From assembly GCF_017303315.1 (NCBI RefSeq), contig NZ_JAFKOI010000001.1, positions 496,001-560,000 on the forward strand: 64,000 nt of DNA. Reading direction: 5' to 3'. This document shows, in pieces, positions 25,535-33,635 of this stretch. Origin of the DNA: Bacillus sp. NTK071. Its GTDB lineage: Bacteria; Bacillota; Bacilli; Bacillales; Guptibacillaceae. Numbering within the stretch: the stretch's first letter is position 1; each line of letters opens with the position of its first letter. The notes beneath the pieces are model-generated. The model did no database searches. It worked only from the letters and a program-made list of their open reading frames with translations, and was not told the origin of the DNA. The position numbers and the translations under genes are program-made.

Positions 25535-26476
25535 ATGGAAAATATGACGTATACACATTTATTAAATGAAACGATTGCTATTTATGATAAGAGCGGTAGT
25601 CTAAAAGCTTATCAGTTTATGAAAGAAAATGCTGATGAAGTAGAAGGAAATCAGGCACAAATTTTTAATTTTAAATATGCCTTAGCAGCGGCTTCAGGTC
25701 TAGAACAAGAAGCACTTGATACAATGAAAGAAGCAGTCATTGATCGTGGATATTGGTACGCCTATGACTATTTACAATCAGATGATGATTTAAACTCTCT
25801 TCGTAAATTTGATGAATTTCAAGAGTTGGTAGTTCTTTGTAAAAGGCGAGAACAAGAAGCAATAGAAGAGACAAGTGCACAACTAATCATCGAAGGAGGC
25901 TCTAATAACAAGCGACCATTATTGATGGCACTTCATGGTGATCAGGAAAATGCAGATATGACCCTAAGAGCTTGGAATAGTGCCATTACTGAAGGATATA
26001 CACTAGCTCTTCCTCAATCCTCACAAATTCAATTTACAGATGCGTATGAATGGGAAGATGTTGAAAAAGGTGTAGAAGAAGTCTCGGAACACGTTCAGAA
26101 CCTTAGCAGCAGAACTGATCTTATGATAGAGGATATGGTTATCGGCGGATTTTCAGCAGGATGCCGAGTAGCACTGAAAGCGCTAATGAATAAGCGTTTT
26201 TCTGTGAAAGGTTTTCTCTTTGTTGCACCATGGCTTCCGGATATAGAGGAGTGGAGTAGTGCTCTAGATCATTTGAAAGGCGAGAATGTGAGAGGTTATA
26301 TACTATGTGGTGATCAAGATGAAGACTGTCTAGACGGTTCTCGAAAGCTATCAGAATTGTTGGAAAAGAAAGGGATTCAACATGAATTGAGAATTATTCA
26401 AAACCTTGATCACGAATATCCTGAGGAATTTAATGAAGAATTAGCAAAAGCTCTTACGTTCATTAACAAAAACTAG
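25535..26476 (+). CDS. Alpha/beta hydrolase with helical N-terminal domain
   Basis: 313 residues. ATG 25535 follows CTGGAGGA. The N-terminal 105 residues are helical and TPR-like (ALAAASGLEQEALDTMKEAVIDRGYWYA). The C-terminal hydrolase has the oxyanion-type LLMALHGDQENA, the nucleophile elbow GGFSAGC, an acid candidate in LCGDQDEDC, and a His in NLDHEYPEEF. This looks like an esterase/dienelactone hydrolase; the substrate is unknown. No signal peptide, so cytosolic. Monocistronic, or linked to the two tiny genes downstream. Confidence 0.75.
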   Translation: MENMTYTHLLNETIAIYDKSGSLKAYQFMKENADEVEGNQAQIFNFKYALAAASGLEQEALDTMKEAVIDRGYWYAYDYLQSDDDLNSLRKFDEFQELVVLCKRREQEAIEETSAQLIIEGGSNNKRPLLMALHGDQENADMTLRAWNSAITEGYTLALPQSSQIQFTDAYEWEDVEKGVEEVSEHVQNLSSRTDLMIEDMVIGGFSAGCRVALKALMNKRFSVKGFLFVAPWLPDIEEWSSALDHLKGENVRGYILCGDQDEDCLDGSRKLSELLEKKGIQHELRIIQNLDHEYPEEFNEELAKALTFINKN

Positions 26477-26517
26477 AGTTTCTTATAAGACTACTTAAGG
26501 TATAGGGTGATGACTGG

Positions 26518-26691
26518 ATGAAAGAACTGGTAGGAGAATGTGCAAATTGTCATAAGCCAATTTATTGTTTAGATGGTTTCTTAGATGGTGTTATTTCTGA
26601 TAATCGGACACTTTATTGTTTTTCCTGTAATGGAGTTACTAATAGAGTTAATCCTGATAAAGATAGTAATAGTAGCGAGACAGAAAGTTAG
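26518..26691 (+). CDS. Small zinc-ribbon-like protein (57 aa)
   Basis: 57 residues from ATG 26518, with AGGGTGA seven bases upstream. Two CxxC knuckles, CANCHKPIYC and YCFSCNG, are separated by about 22 residues as in treble-clef or zinc-ribbon proteins; a polar tail follows. The pattern suggests a Zn-binding structural or regulatory protein. The gene touches the GTG of the next frame, so the pair is likely co-transcribed. Confidence 0.6.
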   Translation: MKELVGECANCHKPIYCLDGFLDGVISDNRTLYCFSCNGVTNRVNPDKDSNSSETES

Positions 26692-26883
26692 GTGTTAACC
26701 TACTTACTTAAAAATTGGGCTCCATTTGCTTTAGGAATAATGATTTTAATCCCATTACTCGATATATTGGAGCGTAAACCAATTAATTTGGAGGTTGCCA
26801 TTTGTATGAGTATAGGTGCTTTATTTGGCTTTATGATGAAATGGTATTACAAAAAGGGTAAGGAAAAAAGCAAGGACCATTAA
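26692..26883 (+). CDS. Small membrane protein (63 aa)
   Basis: 63 residues from GTG 26692, directly after the preceding stop. Two hydrophobic segments (about 7-25 and 34-52) and a lysine-rich C-terminus predict a hairpin membrane protein with both ends inside. No clear ribosome binding site, so it would depend on coupling to the gene before. Function unknown. Confidence 0.5.
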   Translation: MLTYLLKNWAPFALGIMILIPLLDILERKPINLEVAICMSIGALFGFMMKWYYKKGKEKSKDH

Positions 26884-26912
26884 CACGTCTGTGTAATGGT
26901 CCTTGCTTTTTT
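26864..26912 (+). terminator. Long bidirectional terminator
   Basis: A 22-bp stem runs from AAAAAAGCAAGGACC through ATTAACAC, a TCT-type loop, and back through GTGTAATGGTCC to TTGCTTTTTT. It overlaps the last codons of the small membrane gene and lies just beyond the stop of the convergent desaturase. Confidence 0.92.
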
Positions 26913-26916
26913 GTAA

Positions 26917-28383
26917 CTATGCATCTCGTTCAATAATCTTCTCCGCCACATTTTTCCCACTAATAACAACCATCGGAGAACCCCCGCCAGGGTGTGTACT
27001 ACCGCCTGCGAAATAGAGATTAGCTATATCCTTTGATTGATTGGATGGGCGTAAAAAGCTGTTTTTTAGAGAGTTGGATGAGATGCCATACAGTGCGCCT
27101 CTAAATGCATGAAAACGCTCCTTAATTTCTTTCGGACCAATCACTTTTTCTTCTACTAAATACTTCCGAATAGGGAGACCACGAGCTTCTAATTTGTCGT
27201 ATATGATTGTTTTATACTCATCCTCTGAAATGCTGTTGTCTGTTGAGATTGGTGGAGCATTTACCAGGATAAAGAGATTGTCTCCGTCTGGAGAAACAGA
27301 TGGATCAGTATAGGAAGAATTTGAGATATAAATCGTTGGGTCTTGAGCCCACTTTCCATCAAAAAGCGTTTCAAATTCCTCAGTGTAATTTCTAGAAAAA
27401 TAGACTTGATGATGACAGAGGTTTTCGAGTCGAGTTGAAAGACCTGCCATAATAACAAAAGCTGAAATAGATGGGGGAGAGCTCTCAATTTTTTTGTTTC
27501 GCATAGATGGACGATGCTTTTCGTTTACAAGTGTTGGATATGATTGAAGTAAGTCTCCGTTGATGACAACGTGGTCTACAGGCAGAACAAACCCGTCTAC
27601 TGTTTCAACTTTCTTTGCTTCTTTACCTTCAATATGTACTTGTTTCACTTGCGTATTTAAATGAAAGTTCACCCCAAGTTGCTTAGCAGCACGCTCCAAT
27701 CCTTCAGCGAGTCTAGTGTTACCGCCTTTAACGTAATAAACGCCTTGCACCATCTCTAAATATCCAATCATCGCAAAAGTGGCTGGAGACAAATAAGGCG
27801 ATGATCCGATATAAGTAGAGTAGCGATTAAATGCTTTTAATAGAAGCGGGTGTTTAAAGAAGCGTTCGTGAAAGTGATTCATTTTCTCAAGTGGTCTAAC
27901 TCTTAGTACTGCGTTAAAAAGTCCAGGTGATAAATAATCGCCTGGGGAAGTAAACATTTTCGGAAAGAACGAATGCTTTGATAACAAGTAAAGACGCTCG
28001 ATTTCACGCAAATAAGCTGGATAATGTTCTGCAGCAAAGGGATCAAGCTTATTAAGCTGGTTAATCATATCTTCTTTATTTGTGCTCATCATAAATGACT
28101 CACCATTGTAGTCAACGTTGCGCGTGTGCTGATCAATCCGAGTCCAGTCAAAAAAATCACGAGGGTTGAGATTAGCCTCTTCAAATACACGATCGAATAC
28201 TTCAGGCATCGTCATTGTGTTAGGTCCGAAGTCAAAGTGGTAGGAACCCATATTTACAGGCATCATTTTCCCGCCAGTATGAGCGTTTTTTTCAAATACA
28301 TGTACATCATAGCCGTTGCTTGCGAGTTTAATAGAAGCTGATAGTCCGCCAAGACCTGCTCCGATAATTGCGATTGTTTTCAT
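26917..28383 (-). CDS. CrtN-like carotenoid desaturase/oxidase (third paralogue)
   Basis: 488 residues from ATG 28383. FAD motif IGAGLGGLSASIKLASNGYDV, substrate-side DFGPNTMTMPEVFD, middle IGSSPYLSPATFAMIGYLEMVQGVYYVKGG and C-terminal FAGGSTHPGGGSPMVVISGK place it in the CrtN/CrtP family. In known Bacillus C30 clusters a third member, often named crtNc, acts on oxidised intermediates; that role is possible here but cannot be proved. The start overlaps the stop of crtQ (ATGA), and GGGCGGA is just upstream. Last gene of the leftward carotenoid block. Confidence 0.82.
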   Translation of the reverse strand: MKTIAIIGAGLGGLSASIKLASNGYDVHVFEKNAHTGGKMMPVNMGSYHFDFGPNTMTMPEVFDRVFEEANLNPRDFFDWTRIDQHTRNVDYNGESFMMSTNKEDMINQLNKLDPFAAEHYPAYLREIERLYLLSKHSFFPKMFTSPGDYLSPGLFNAVLRVRPLEKMNHFHERFFKHPLLLKAFNRYSTYIGSSPYLSPATFAMIGYLEMVQGVYYVKGGNTRLAEGLERAAKQLGVNFHLNTQVKQVHIEGKEAKKVETVDGFVLPVDHVVINGDLLQSYPTLVNEKHRPSMRNKKIESSPPSISAFVIMAGLSTRLENLCHHQVYFSRNYTEEFETLFDGKWAQDPTIYISNSSYTDPSVSPDGDNLFILVNAPPISTDNSISEDEYKTIIYDKLEARGLPIRKYLVEEKVIGPKEIKERFHAFRGALYGISSNSLKNSFLRPSNQSKDIANLYFAGGSTHPGGGSPMVVISGKNVAEKIIERDA

Positions 28384-29501
28384 GAGTAGGTCCGCCCTTT
28401 CCAAACATAACCTTTACCCTTTAATCCTATACGCATGGAATGAATCAGTAGAATCATAAAAGCTAGCGCACTTAACGGCATAAAGAAAGATAAGGAAATA
28501 ACTTGCTTCGTTCTAAAATCTACCCATGCTTTTTGTAGAACAGTCAAAAGGTAGGGATAGAACAATTCTAGTTGTAAGGTTCCATTAGCAAGCTTATAAA
28601 ACCCAATAATTAATAAGATTAGTGGAGTAACATAAAAAATCCCATAGAAGCAAAATAGGACCGAGACGAGAAAGCGGGATCGTCCAAGGCCTGGAAACAG
28701 GTTCTTTGTAAATCCTTTCCACACTTCAAGGTTTGAGTGATACATATAACATGTTGCGTAGTTTGTTACATTTGCGAGTATCGCTCGATAGCCATGCTTT
28801 TTAAATGTTCTCGTTAAATCTACGTCATCAAGTAACGTGTTGTAAATCCCTTTGTGTCCACCAATGGTTTGATAGGCTTCATTTTTTACCATCATAAAAG
28901 CACCATGGGCGGCAGTAAATGAAGGGAGTGTGGTCCAGTTGGCTGGAGCTAAAGGTAGGTGAAAATGAACAACAAAGTGCTGTAGAGGCACTAGAAGTTT
29001 TTCGAGCCAAAGCTTTACTGGAAATGATGGAAACCCGGTTAACATAGCTGCTTTTCGCTTCTTCATTAAGGAAAGCGTTGATTGAACAACACCAGGTGCA
29101 AGTCTTAAATCGGCATCAATAAATAAGAGATAAGCACCTTTTGATTCTAAACTTAGTTGGTGGCAGGCATGTACTTTTCCAGTCCAGCCCGCAGGTAATT
29201 CCTTGCCTTCCATAATAGTGAATCGATCATCACTAATTGTCGTCATTTGAAGCAATTCCATTGTGTTATCTGTGGAATGGTCATCCAGAAGTATGATTTC
29301 TAGATTTGGATATGTAAGTTCTTTTAGAGACTTAACAAGATTAACAACATTACCCTTTTCATTACGAAGAGGGATAAGGATGGAAACAAGTTCATCCTTA
29401 TCCCCCTGTGTGGTAGAATTTTTTAGGGGTGGCATAAATAACGAGTTGACGATTGTCCAAGCAACAAAACCAGTAAGAATCCATAGGTAGATTATTAGCA
29501 T
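28380..29501 (-). CDS. crtQ: Carotenoid glycosyltransferase CrtQ (GT2)
   Basis: 373 residues. A membrane-anchored family 2 glycosyltransferase with N-terminal (about 2-20) and C-terminal (about 275-365) hydrophobic segments. Nucleotide-sugar motifs are VSILIPLRNE, IILLDDHSTDNT and LLFIDADLRL (the DxD), with TLLDDVDLTRTFKKHG as the acceptor-side ED-like motif. It matches the size and layout of S. aureus CrtQ, which glucosylates diaponeurosporenoate. Given CruF beside it, the acceptor may instead be a hydroxyl made by that hydratase. The stop overlaps the downstream desaturase. Confidence 0.83.
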   Translation of the reverse strand: MLIIYLWILTGFVAWTIVNSLFMPPLKNSTTQGDKDELVSILIPLRNEKGNVVNLVKSLKELTYPNLEIILLDDHSTDNTMELLQMTTISDDRFTIMEGKELPAGWTGKVHACHQLSLESKGAYLLFIDADLRLAPGVVQSTLSLMKKRKAAMLTGFPSFPVKLWLEKLLVPLQHFVVHFHLPLAPANWTTLPSFTAAHGAFMMVKNEAYQTIGGHKGIYNTLLDDVDLTRTFKKHGYRAILANVTNYATCYMYHSNLEVWKGFTKNLFPGLGRSRFLVSVLFCFYGIFYVTPLILLIIGFYKLANGTLQLELFYPYLLTVLQKAWVDFRTKQVISLSFFMPLSALAFMILLIHSMRIGLKGKGYVWKGRTYS

Positions 29502-30313
29502 CAGAGTAGCACCTCTTCAGTTGTAGCCAATACTTTTTGTTTCGTGCTAGCTCGATAAGCAAAGAGTAGTAAATAGGCTGGTATTCCAGTAAGGAAAAAT
29601 GCAAGCCATAGCCCATCAAGAAGAGCAAGAAAGATAAACATTCCCATTACCATACCGAACAAAGCAGCCATTCGATTTTTCCAGAGTTGAAAGGCTTTCT
29701 TTCTTTTCACTTTATTATTCATATAGATTGGATAGAGAAGGATGTGAAAGAAAAGTGATACCCAGAACCAACCTGAGAAGTTCTGTAATGGTACACTATA
29801 ATAGAAGCTATCACCTTCCCACCCCCAATATCCTTTAACCAGATATGCAACTGGGTCAATAATTAAATCAATTAATACAGCAATCATTGCACCAAGTAAT
29901 GAATAAGTTATCCATTTCATGATGGAAGGTTTAATCTTACTGACTAGTTCCATAGATAGTACATGAGTGACCGCTATAACCATTACCCAGGCGAATCCAA
30001 TCCCAATTGGAACGTCAACTAATTTATAGCCGAAATCACCTGAGTAATCATATTTTCCAAAAATCCAACCATAATGAACGCCCAATCCTTCAGCGACCAT
30101 ACTAAATAAGAAGATAAAAGTAGTGATTGCTAATCCTTTATTTAATTCAAAGGTTCGAATGAAATAAAATCCTCCTAGAATACCACAAAGAATTAAGAAG
30201 AATGCATTGGCCCATTCGAGTATGGGGGGGAGCAGATCAAATCCTACTAGAATTAATCCGCAGCAATACCAAAAAACAAATAATCGAAATATTAAATTGT
30301 CCAATTTCATCAT
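29501..30313 (-). CDS. cruF: CruF-like carotenoid 1,2-hydratase (carotenoid biosynthesis membrane protein)
   Basis: 270 residues with about seven hydrophobic segments. Characteristic motifs include VAEGLGVHYGWIFGKYDYSG (about 72-91), PIGIGFAWVMVIAVTH and LIDLIIDPVAYLVKGYWGW. These belong to the CruF/DUF422 family, whose members add water across a terminal double bond of acyclic carotenoids to make a tertiary hydroxyl. In C30 producers that hydroxyl is a glycosylation point. The gene abuts crtQ downstream and follows crtP upstream by 17 bases. Confidence 0.82.
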   Translation of the reverse strand: MMKLDNLIFRLFVFWYCCGLILVGFDLLPPILEWANAFFLILCGILGGFYFIRTFELNKGLAITTFIFLFSMVAEGLGVHYGWIFGKYDYSGDFGYKLVDVPIGIGFAWVMVIAVTHVLSMELVSKIKPSIMKWITYSLLGAMIAVLIDLIIDPVAYLVKGYWGWEGDSFYYSVPLQNFSGWFWVSLFFHILLYPIYMNNKVKRKKAFQLWKNRMAALFGMVMGMFIFLALLDGLWLAFFLTGIPAYLLLFAYRASTKQKVLATTEEVLL

Positions 30314-30330
30314 GCAGTGAAGATCCTTTC

Positions 30331-31836
30331 TCAGCCAGTTTGTTCGTCTTTCAGTTTCTGATCTTCAGCAATTAAGTCTGCAGTTAATTGTCCGGATAGA
30401 GTTACCATTGGAACGCCACCACCAGGGTGAGTAGATCCACCTACAAAATACAGATTATCAACAAGAGAGCTTCTAGAAGGAATTTTAAATCCGCCATTCA
30501 CTTTACGATCAGTAGCAACACCATAAATCGACCCACCATTTGAACCGTATAGATCACGAATATCATCAGGAATAAATTGGTACTCAAATTCAATTGATTC
30601 ACGAAGACCTGTCATGCCCATTCGTTCAAGTTTATCAAGCACAATTTCGCGGTATTTGCCACGGTATTGTTCAAAACTTTCACCTGGTTGAAGTGGTGGA
30701 ACGTGAGTAAGTACAAATAGGTTTTCTTTTCCTGCAGGGGCTTGAGATGGATCAGACTTAGAAGAAACACCAATGTAAACAGTCGGATCATCCGCTGGAA
30801 TACCTTCATCAAAAATTTGCTTAAACTCGAGCTCTGGATCTTTTGAGAAGAAGAAGTTGTGATGTTCTAAGTGATCAAATGTTTTGTTGACACCTAGCAA
30901 TAAGACCAATCCTGAAACAGTTGGCGTATATTTCTTAAGATCATTTTTCACTTTTTCAGCGCCTGGTTCACCTTTTAATAGCGTTTCGTGAGCAGGAATT
31001 CCTTCAAGGTTACTAACAATTAAATCAGCTTCCATTATATGTCCACTTGCTAATTTAACGCCAGCTGCTTTTTTATTTACTGTTAGAATTTCAGCAACTT
31101 CAGTGTTTACTTGAACATCTACACCAAGTTCATCTAGTAGCTTAAGCATGCCTTCAGCGATGTTGTACATCCCGCCTTCTACATAATAAATGCCAAGTCC
31201 GAGCTGTACATAGACAAGCTGTGAAAGAATAGCAGGTGAGTGATATGGAGAAGATCCGATATACATAATGAAGAAATTAAATAATTGCTGTAGATGTTTA
31301 TCATCTAAATACTTCTCAGTAGCTTGATTCATTGATTTCATAGGATTCATGGTGAGAAGATCTTTAAATGTATGTAGCTTTTGCAAATCCTGAATACCCG
31401 ATAAGCTTTTTTTGTAGAAGCTCTTTAAACTTAAATCAAACATCGTCTTACAATAGTCTAAATAGGAGAGGAAATTGGAGTAATCTTTTTCTGAGCGTTT
31501 GTGAACTTCAGATAACATAACGGCAATATCACTCGTTACGTCTATCTGTGCACCATCTTCAAAGAAGGTTCTCCATTGTGGTTCGATCCGTTTGATTGTC
31601 ATATAATCGCTCACATTTCGACCAGCACTATTAAAGAGCTTCTCTAGTACCCACGGCATTGTTAATATGGAAGGACCTGTGTCGAATTTGAATCCTTGAC
31701 CGGACCGCTTGTTTAACTTACCACCAGCACGTTCGTTTTTCTCAAGAATTGTTACATCATGTCCATCGGCAGCAAGGCGAATAGCTGCTGAGAGCCCACC
31801 TAAACCGGCGCCGATTACGATTGTTTTTTTTCCCAT
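30331..31836 (-). CDS. crtP: 4,4'-Diaponeurosporene oxidase CrtP-like
   Basis: 501 residues. FAD motif VIGAGLGGLSAAIRLAADGHDV. The segment FDTGPSILTMPWVLEKLF...TIKRIEPQWRTFF is nearly the same as in S. aureus CrtP (GPSILTMP, TIKR, QWRSFF). The middle motif is YIGSSPYHSPAILSQL and the end motif FVGGSTHPGGGVPMVTLSGQ. CrtP oxidises the terminal methyl of C30 carotenes to the aldehyde. GGAGGAG precedes the ATG on the minus strand, and it heads a leftward operon with cruF, crtQ and the third desaturase-like gene. Confidence 0.87.
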   Translation of the reverse strand: MGKKTIVIGAGLGGLSAAIRLAADGHDVTILEKNERAGGKLNKRSGQGFKFDTGPSILTMPWVLEKLFNSAGRNVSDYMTIKRIEPQWRTFFEDGAQIDVTSDIAVMLSEVHKRSEKDYSNFLSYLDYCKTMFDLSLKSFYKKSLSGIQDLQKLHTFKDLLTMNPMKSMNQATEKYLDDKHLQQLFNFFIMYIGSSPYHSPAILSQLVYVQLGLGIYYVEGGMYNIAEGMLKLLDELGVDVQVNTEVAEILTVNKKAAGVKLASGHIMEADLIVSNLEGIPAHETLLKGEPGAEKVKNDLKKYTPTVSGLVLLLGVNKTFDHLEHHNFFFSKDPELEFKQIFDEGIPADDPTVYIGVSSKSDPSQAPAGKENLFVLTHVPPLQPGESFEQYRGKYREIVLDKLERMGMTGLRESIEFEYQFIPDDIRDLYGSNGGSIYGVATDRKVNGGFKIPSRSSLVDNLYFVGGSTHPGGGVPMVTLSGQLTADLIAEDQKLKDEQTG

Positions 31837-31891
31837 TCCTTCTCCTCCTTCTTCATTTGAAAGTCATTCTTCGACTTTTGATCACTGTCAT

Positions 31892-31919
31892 TGTATAGTG
31901 TAGGTATAACTTTTGTAAA
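31892..31919 (-). promoter_or_regulatory. Promoter candidate for leftward carotenoid operon
   Basis: On the minus strand TTTACA (31919-31914) and TATACA (31897-31892) are 16 bases apart, 55 bases before the crtP start. Both hexamers are imperfect. Confidence 0.45.
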
Positions 31920-32017
31920 GGAATCATAACACCTTGAACGTGCTAGGAGTATGTTCCTAACAGGACTATTACCTTAAATTAGGACATGTAAACCAAACTA
32001 TGAAATGAGGATTGTCT

Positions 32018-32530
32018 GTGCAGGTTATCGAATTGTCCATTACCTTACTTATTATCCTAAATATACTTGCGTGGTTAATTATACACGTCGTACTATCTTA
32101 TATTTGCCTTCGACTGCCAGATTCCTTTTATGAATCAGAAAAATCAGAGATTGATCTAAAAGATTGGGAACTCAAATTGTACAAGATTGTTGGCATTCGT
32201 AAATGGAAAACCATCTTACCTGATGGTGGAGGCGTTTTCCGAGGGGGATTCCGAAAGAAAGAGTTAAAAGCATTAACGTCTACTTATATAAACAAGTTTA
32301 TACTTGAAACGAGACGAGCAGAGCTAACTCACTGGATTTTAATTCCACCAGCTATTTTGTTTTTTCTCTGGAATCCTCCCTTGGTCGGTTGGATAATGGT
32401 TGGATATGCTTTGCTCGTTAACCTTCCATTTATTATGATTCAACGGTACAACCGTTATCGATTTAAGCCGATATTAAAAAAACAAATGAAAAGAGAGCAG
32501 TACAGGGGGACTTCCAATGAATCATTTTGA
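32018..32530 (+). CDS. crtO: Glycosyl-carotenoid acyltransferase CrtO
   Basis: 170 residues from GTG 32018 (TTG 32012 is nearer the TGAGG site). Two or three hydrophobic segments: 5-30, 110-125 and 127-145. The conserved core RKWKTILPDGG, ETRRAELTHWILIPPAILFFLWNP and PFIMIQRYNRYRF matches S. aureus CrtO (RKWK, ETKRAELIHW, QRYNR), which esterifies the sugar of the carotenoid with a fatty acid as the last step of staphyloxanthin-type synthesis. Divergent from the crtP operon; its end overlaps the next gene fni by 14 bases. Confidence 0.85.
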   Translation: MQVIELSITLLIILNILAWLIIHVVLSYICLRLPDSFYESEKSEIDLKDWELKLYKIVGIRKWKTILPDGGGVFRGGFRKKELKALTSTYINKFILETRRAELTHWILIPPAILFFLWNPPLVGWIMVGYALLVNLPFIMIQRYNRYRFKPILKKQMKREQYRGTSNESF

Positions 32531-33560
32531 ATATGATCAAACTGAAAAACGTAAAAATGAACATATTGATATTTGTCTAACACAAGAAGTAGAAGGAAAA
32601 GATTTATCAACAGGTCTTGAAAGATATCGGTTTAAACACAATCCATTGCCAGAAATTGATTATAAGGATGTGGACCTTTCAACGACCTTCCTCAATAAAA
32701 AAATGGCCACACCTTTTCTTATTAGCTCGATGACAGGCGGAACGAACCGTGCCTGGGAAATTAATCAGCGACTAGCACAGGCAGCAGAGCGACATGGATG
32801 GGCGCTTGGTGTTGGATCAATGCGTGCGGCTATTCAAGAATCCCGCTCCGTTTATTCATTCGAAGTGAGAAAGCATGCACCTTCTATTCCAATTCTTGCA
32901 AACATTGGTGCTGTTCAACTGAATTACGGCTTCACAATTGAAGAATGCAAACGAGCAATAGATCTTATTCAAGCAGACGCCCTGCTTCTGCACCTTAATC
33001 CTCTGCAGGAAGTATTTCAGCCTGAAGGAGACACCAATTTCAAGGATCTAGTAGCGAAAATTAAAGAAGTCGCAAAAGAAATTCCTGTGCCTCTTGGCAT
33101 TAAAGAGGTTGGAATGGGAATTGATTCTGAAAGTGCGAAACGCTTGATTGACGCTGGAGCTCACTTTATAGATGTAGCAGGAGCTGGTGGAACGTCTTGG
33201 ATCCAGGTGGAAAGCTATCGAGCACATCAAGAAATGCGAAGACAAGCTGCAGAGGCTTTTCAGGAATGGGGAAATTCTACAGCAGACTGCTTGATTGACG
33301 TACGCAAGCACCATTCAGATGTGCCAATTGTGGCGAGTGGAGGGCTAAAAAACGGAGTTGATGCAGCTAAAACCATTGCACTAGGTGCAAATGTAGCTGG
33401 TTTTGGTCGTGCTCTTCTTGAGAATGCTGTAGATGACAGCGAACAAGCATTGTCTGATCAGCTTGAACGCATTGAGTTCGAGTTAAGAACCGCCATGTTT
33501 GGAATTGGCGCATCATCGATAGCAGATCTACAATTTCATAAAGCATTGCGTAACAGGTAG
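32517..33560 (+). CDS. fni: Type II isopentenyl-diphosphate isomerase
   Basis: 347 residues, an FMN- and NADPH-dependent enzyme interconverting isopentenyl and dimethylallyl diphosphates, which feed farnesyl diphosphate and hence CrtM. Motifs: RKNEHIDICL at the N-terminus, LISSMTGGT (FMN site), LGVGSMRAAI, LLLHLNPLQEVFQPEGDTNF, and the phosphate-binding DVAGAGGTSW and GFGRALL near the C-terminus. ATG 32517 lies inside the end of crtO with CAGGGGGA upstream, so it is co-transcribed with a carotenoid tailoring gene. Confidence 0.93.
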   Translation: MNHFEYDQTEKRKNEHIDICLTQEVEGKDLSTGLERYRFKHNPLPEIDYKDVDLSTTFLNKKMATPFLISSMTGGTNRAWEINQRLAQAAERHGWALGVGSMRAAIQESRSVYSFEVRKHAPSIPILANIGAVQLNYGFTIEECKRAIDLIQADALLLHLNPLQEVFQPEGDTNFKDLVAKIKEVAKEIPVPLGIKEVGMGIDSESAKRLIDAGAHFIDVAGAGGTSWIQVESYRAHQEMRRQAAEAFQEWGNSTADCLIDVRKHHSDVPIVASGGLKNGVDAAKTIALGANVAGFGRALLENAVDDSEQALSDQLERIEFELRTAMFGIGASSIADLQFHKALRNR

Positions 33561-33586
33561 CCAGAGCGTATGCTCTGGCTTTTTGT
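33559..33586 (+). terminator. Terminator after fni
   Basis: AGCCAGAGC and GCTCTGGCT pair around GTAT, followed by TTTTTG. Confidence 0.9.
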
Positions 33587-33635
33587 ATAGCTCGTTCCTC
33601 CTAGCGCAAACTAGTAGCGAAGGGGGGAGAATCAC

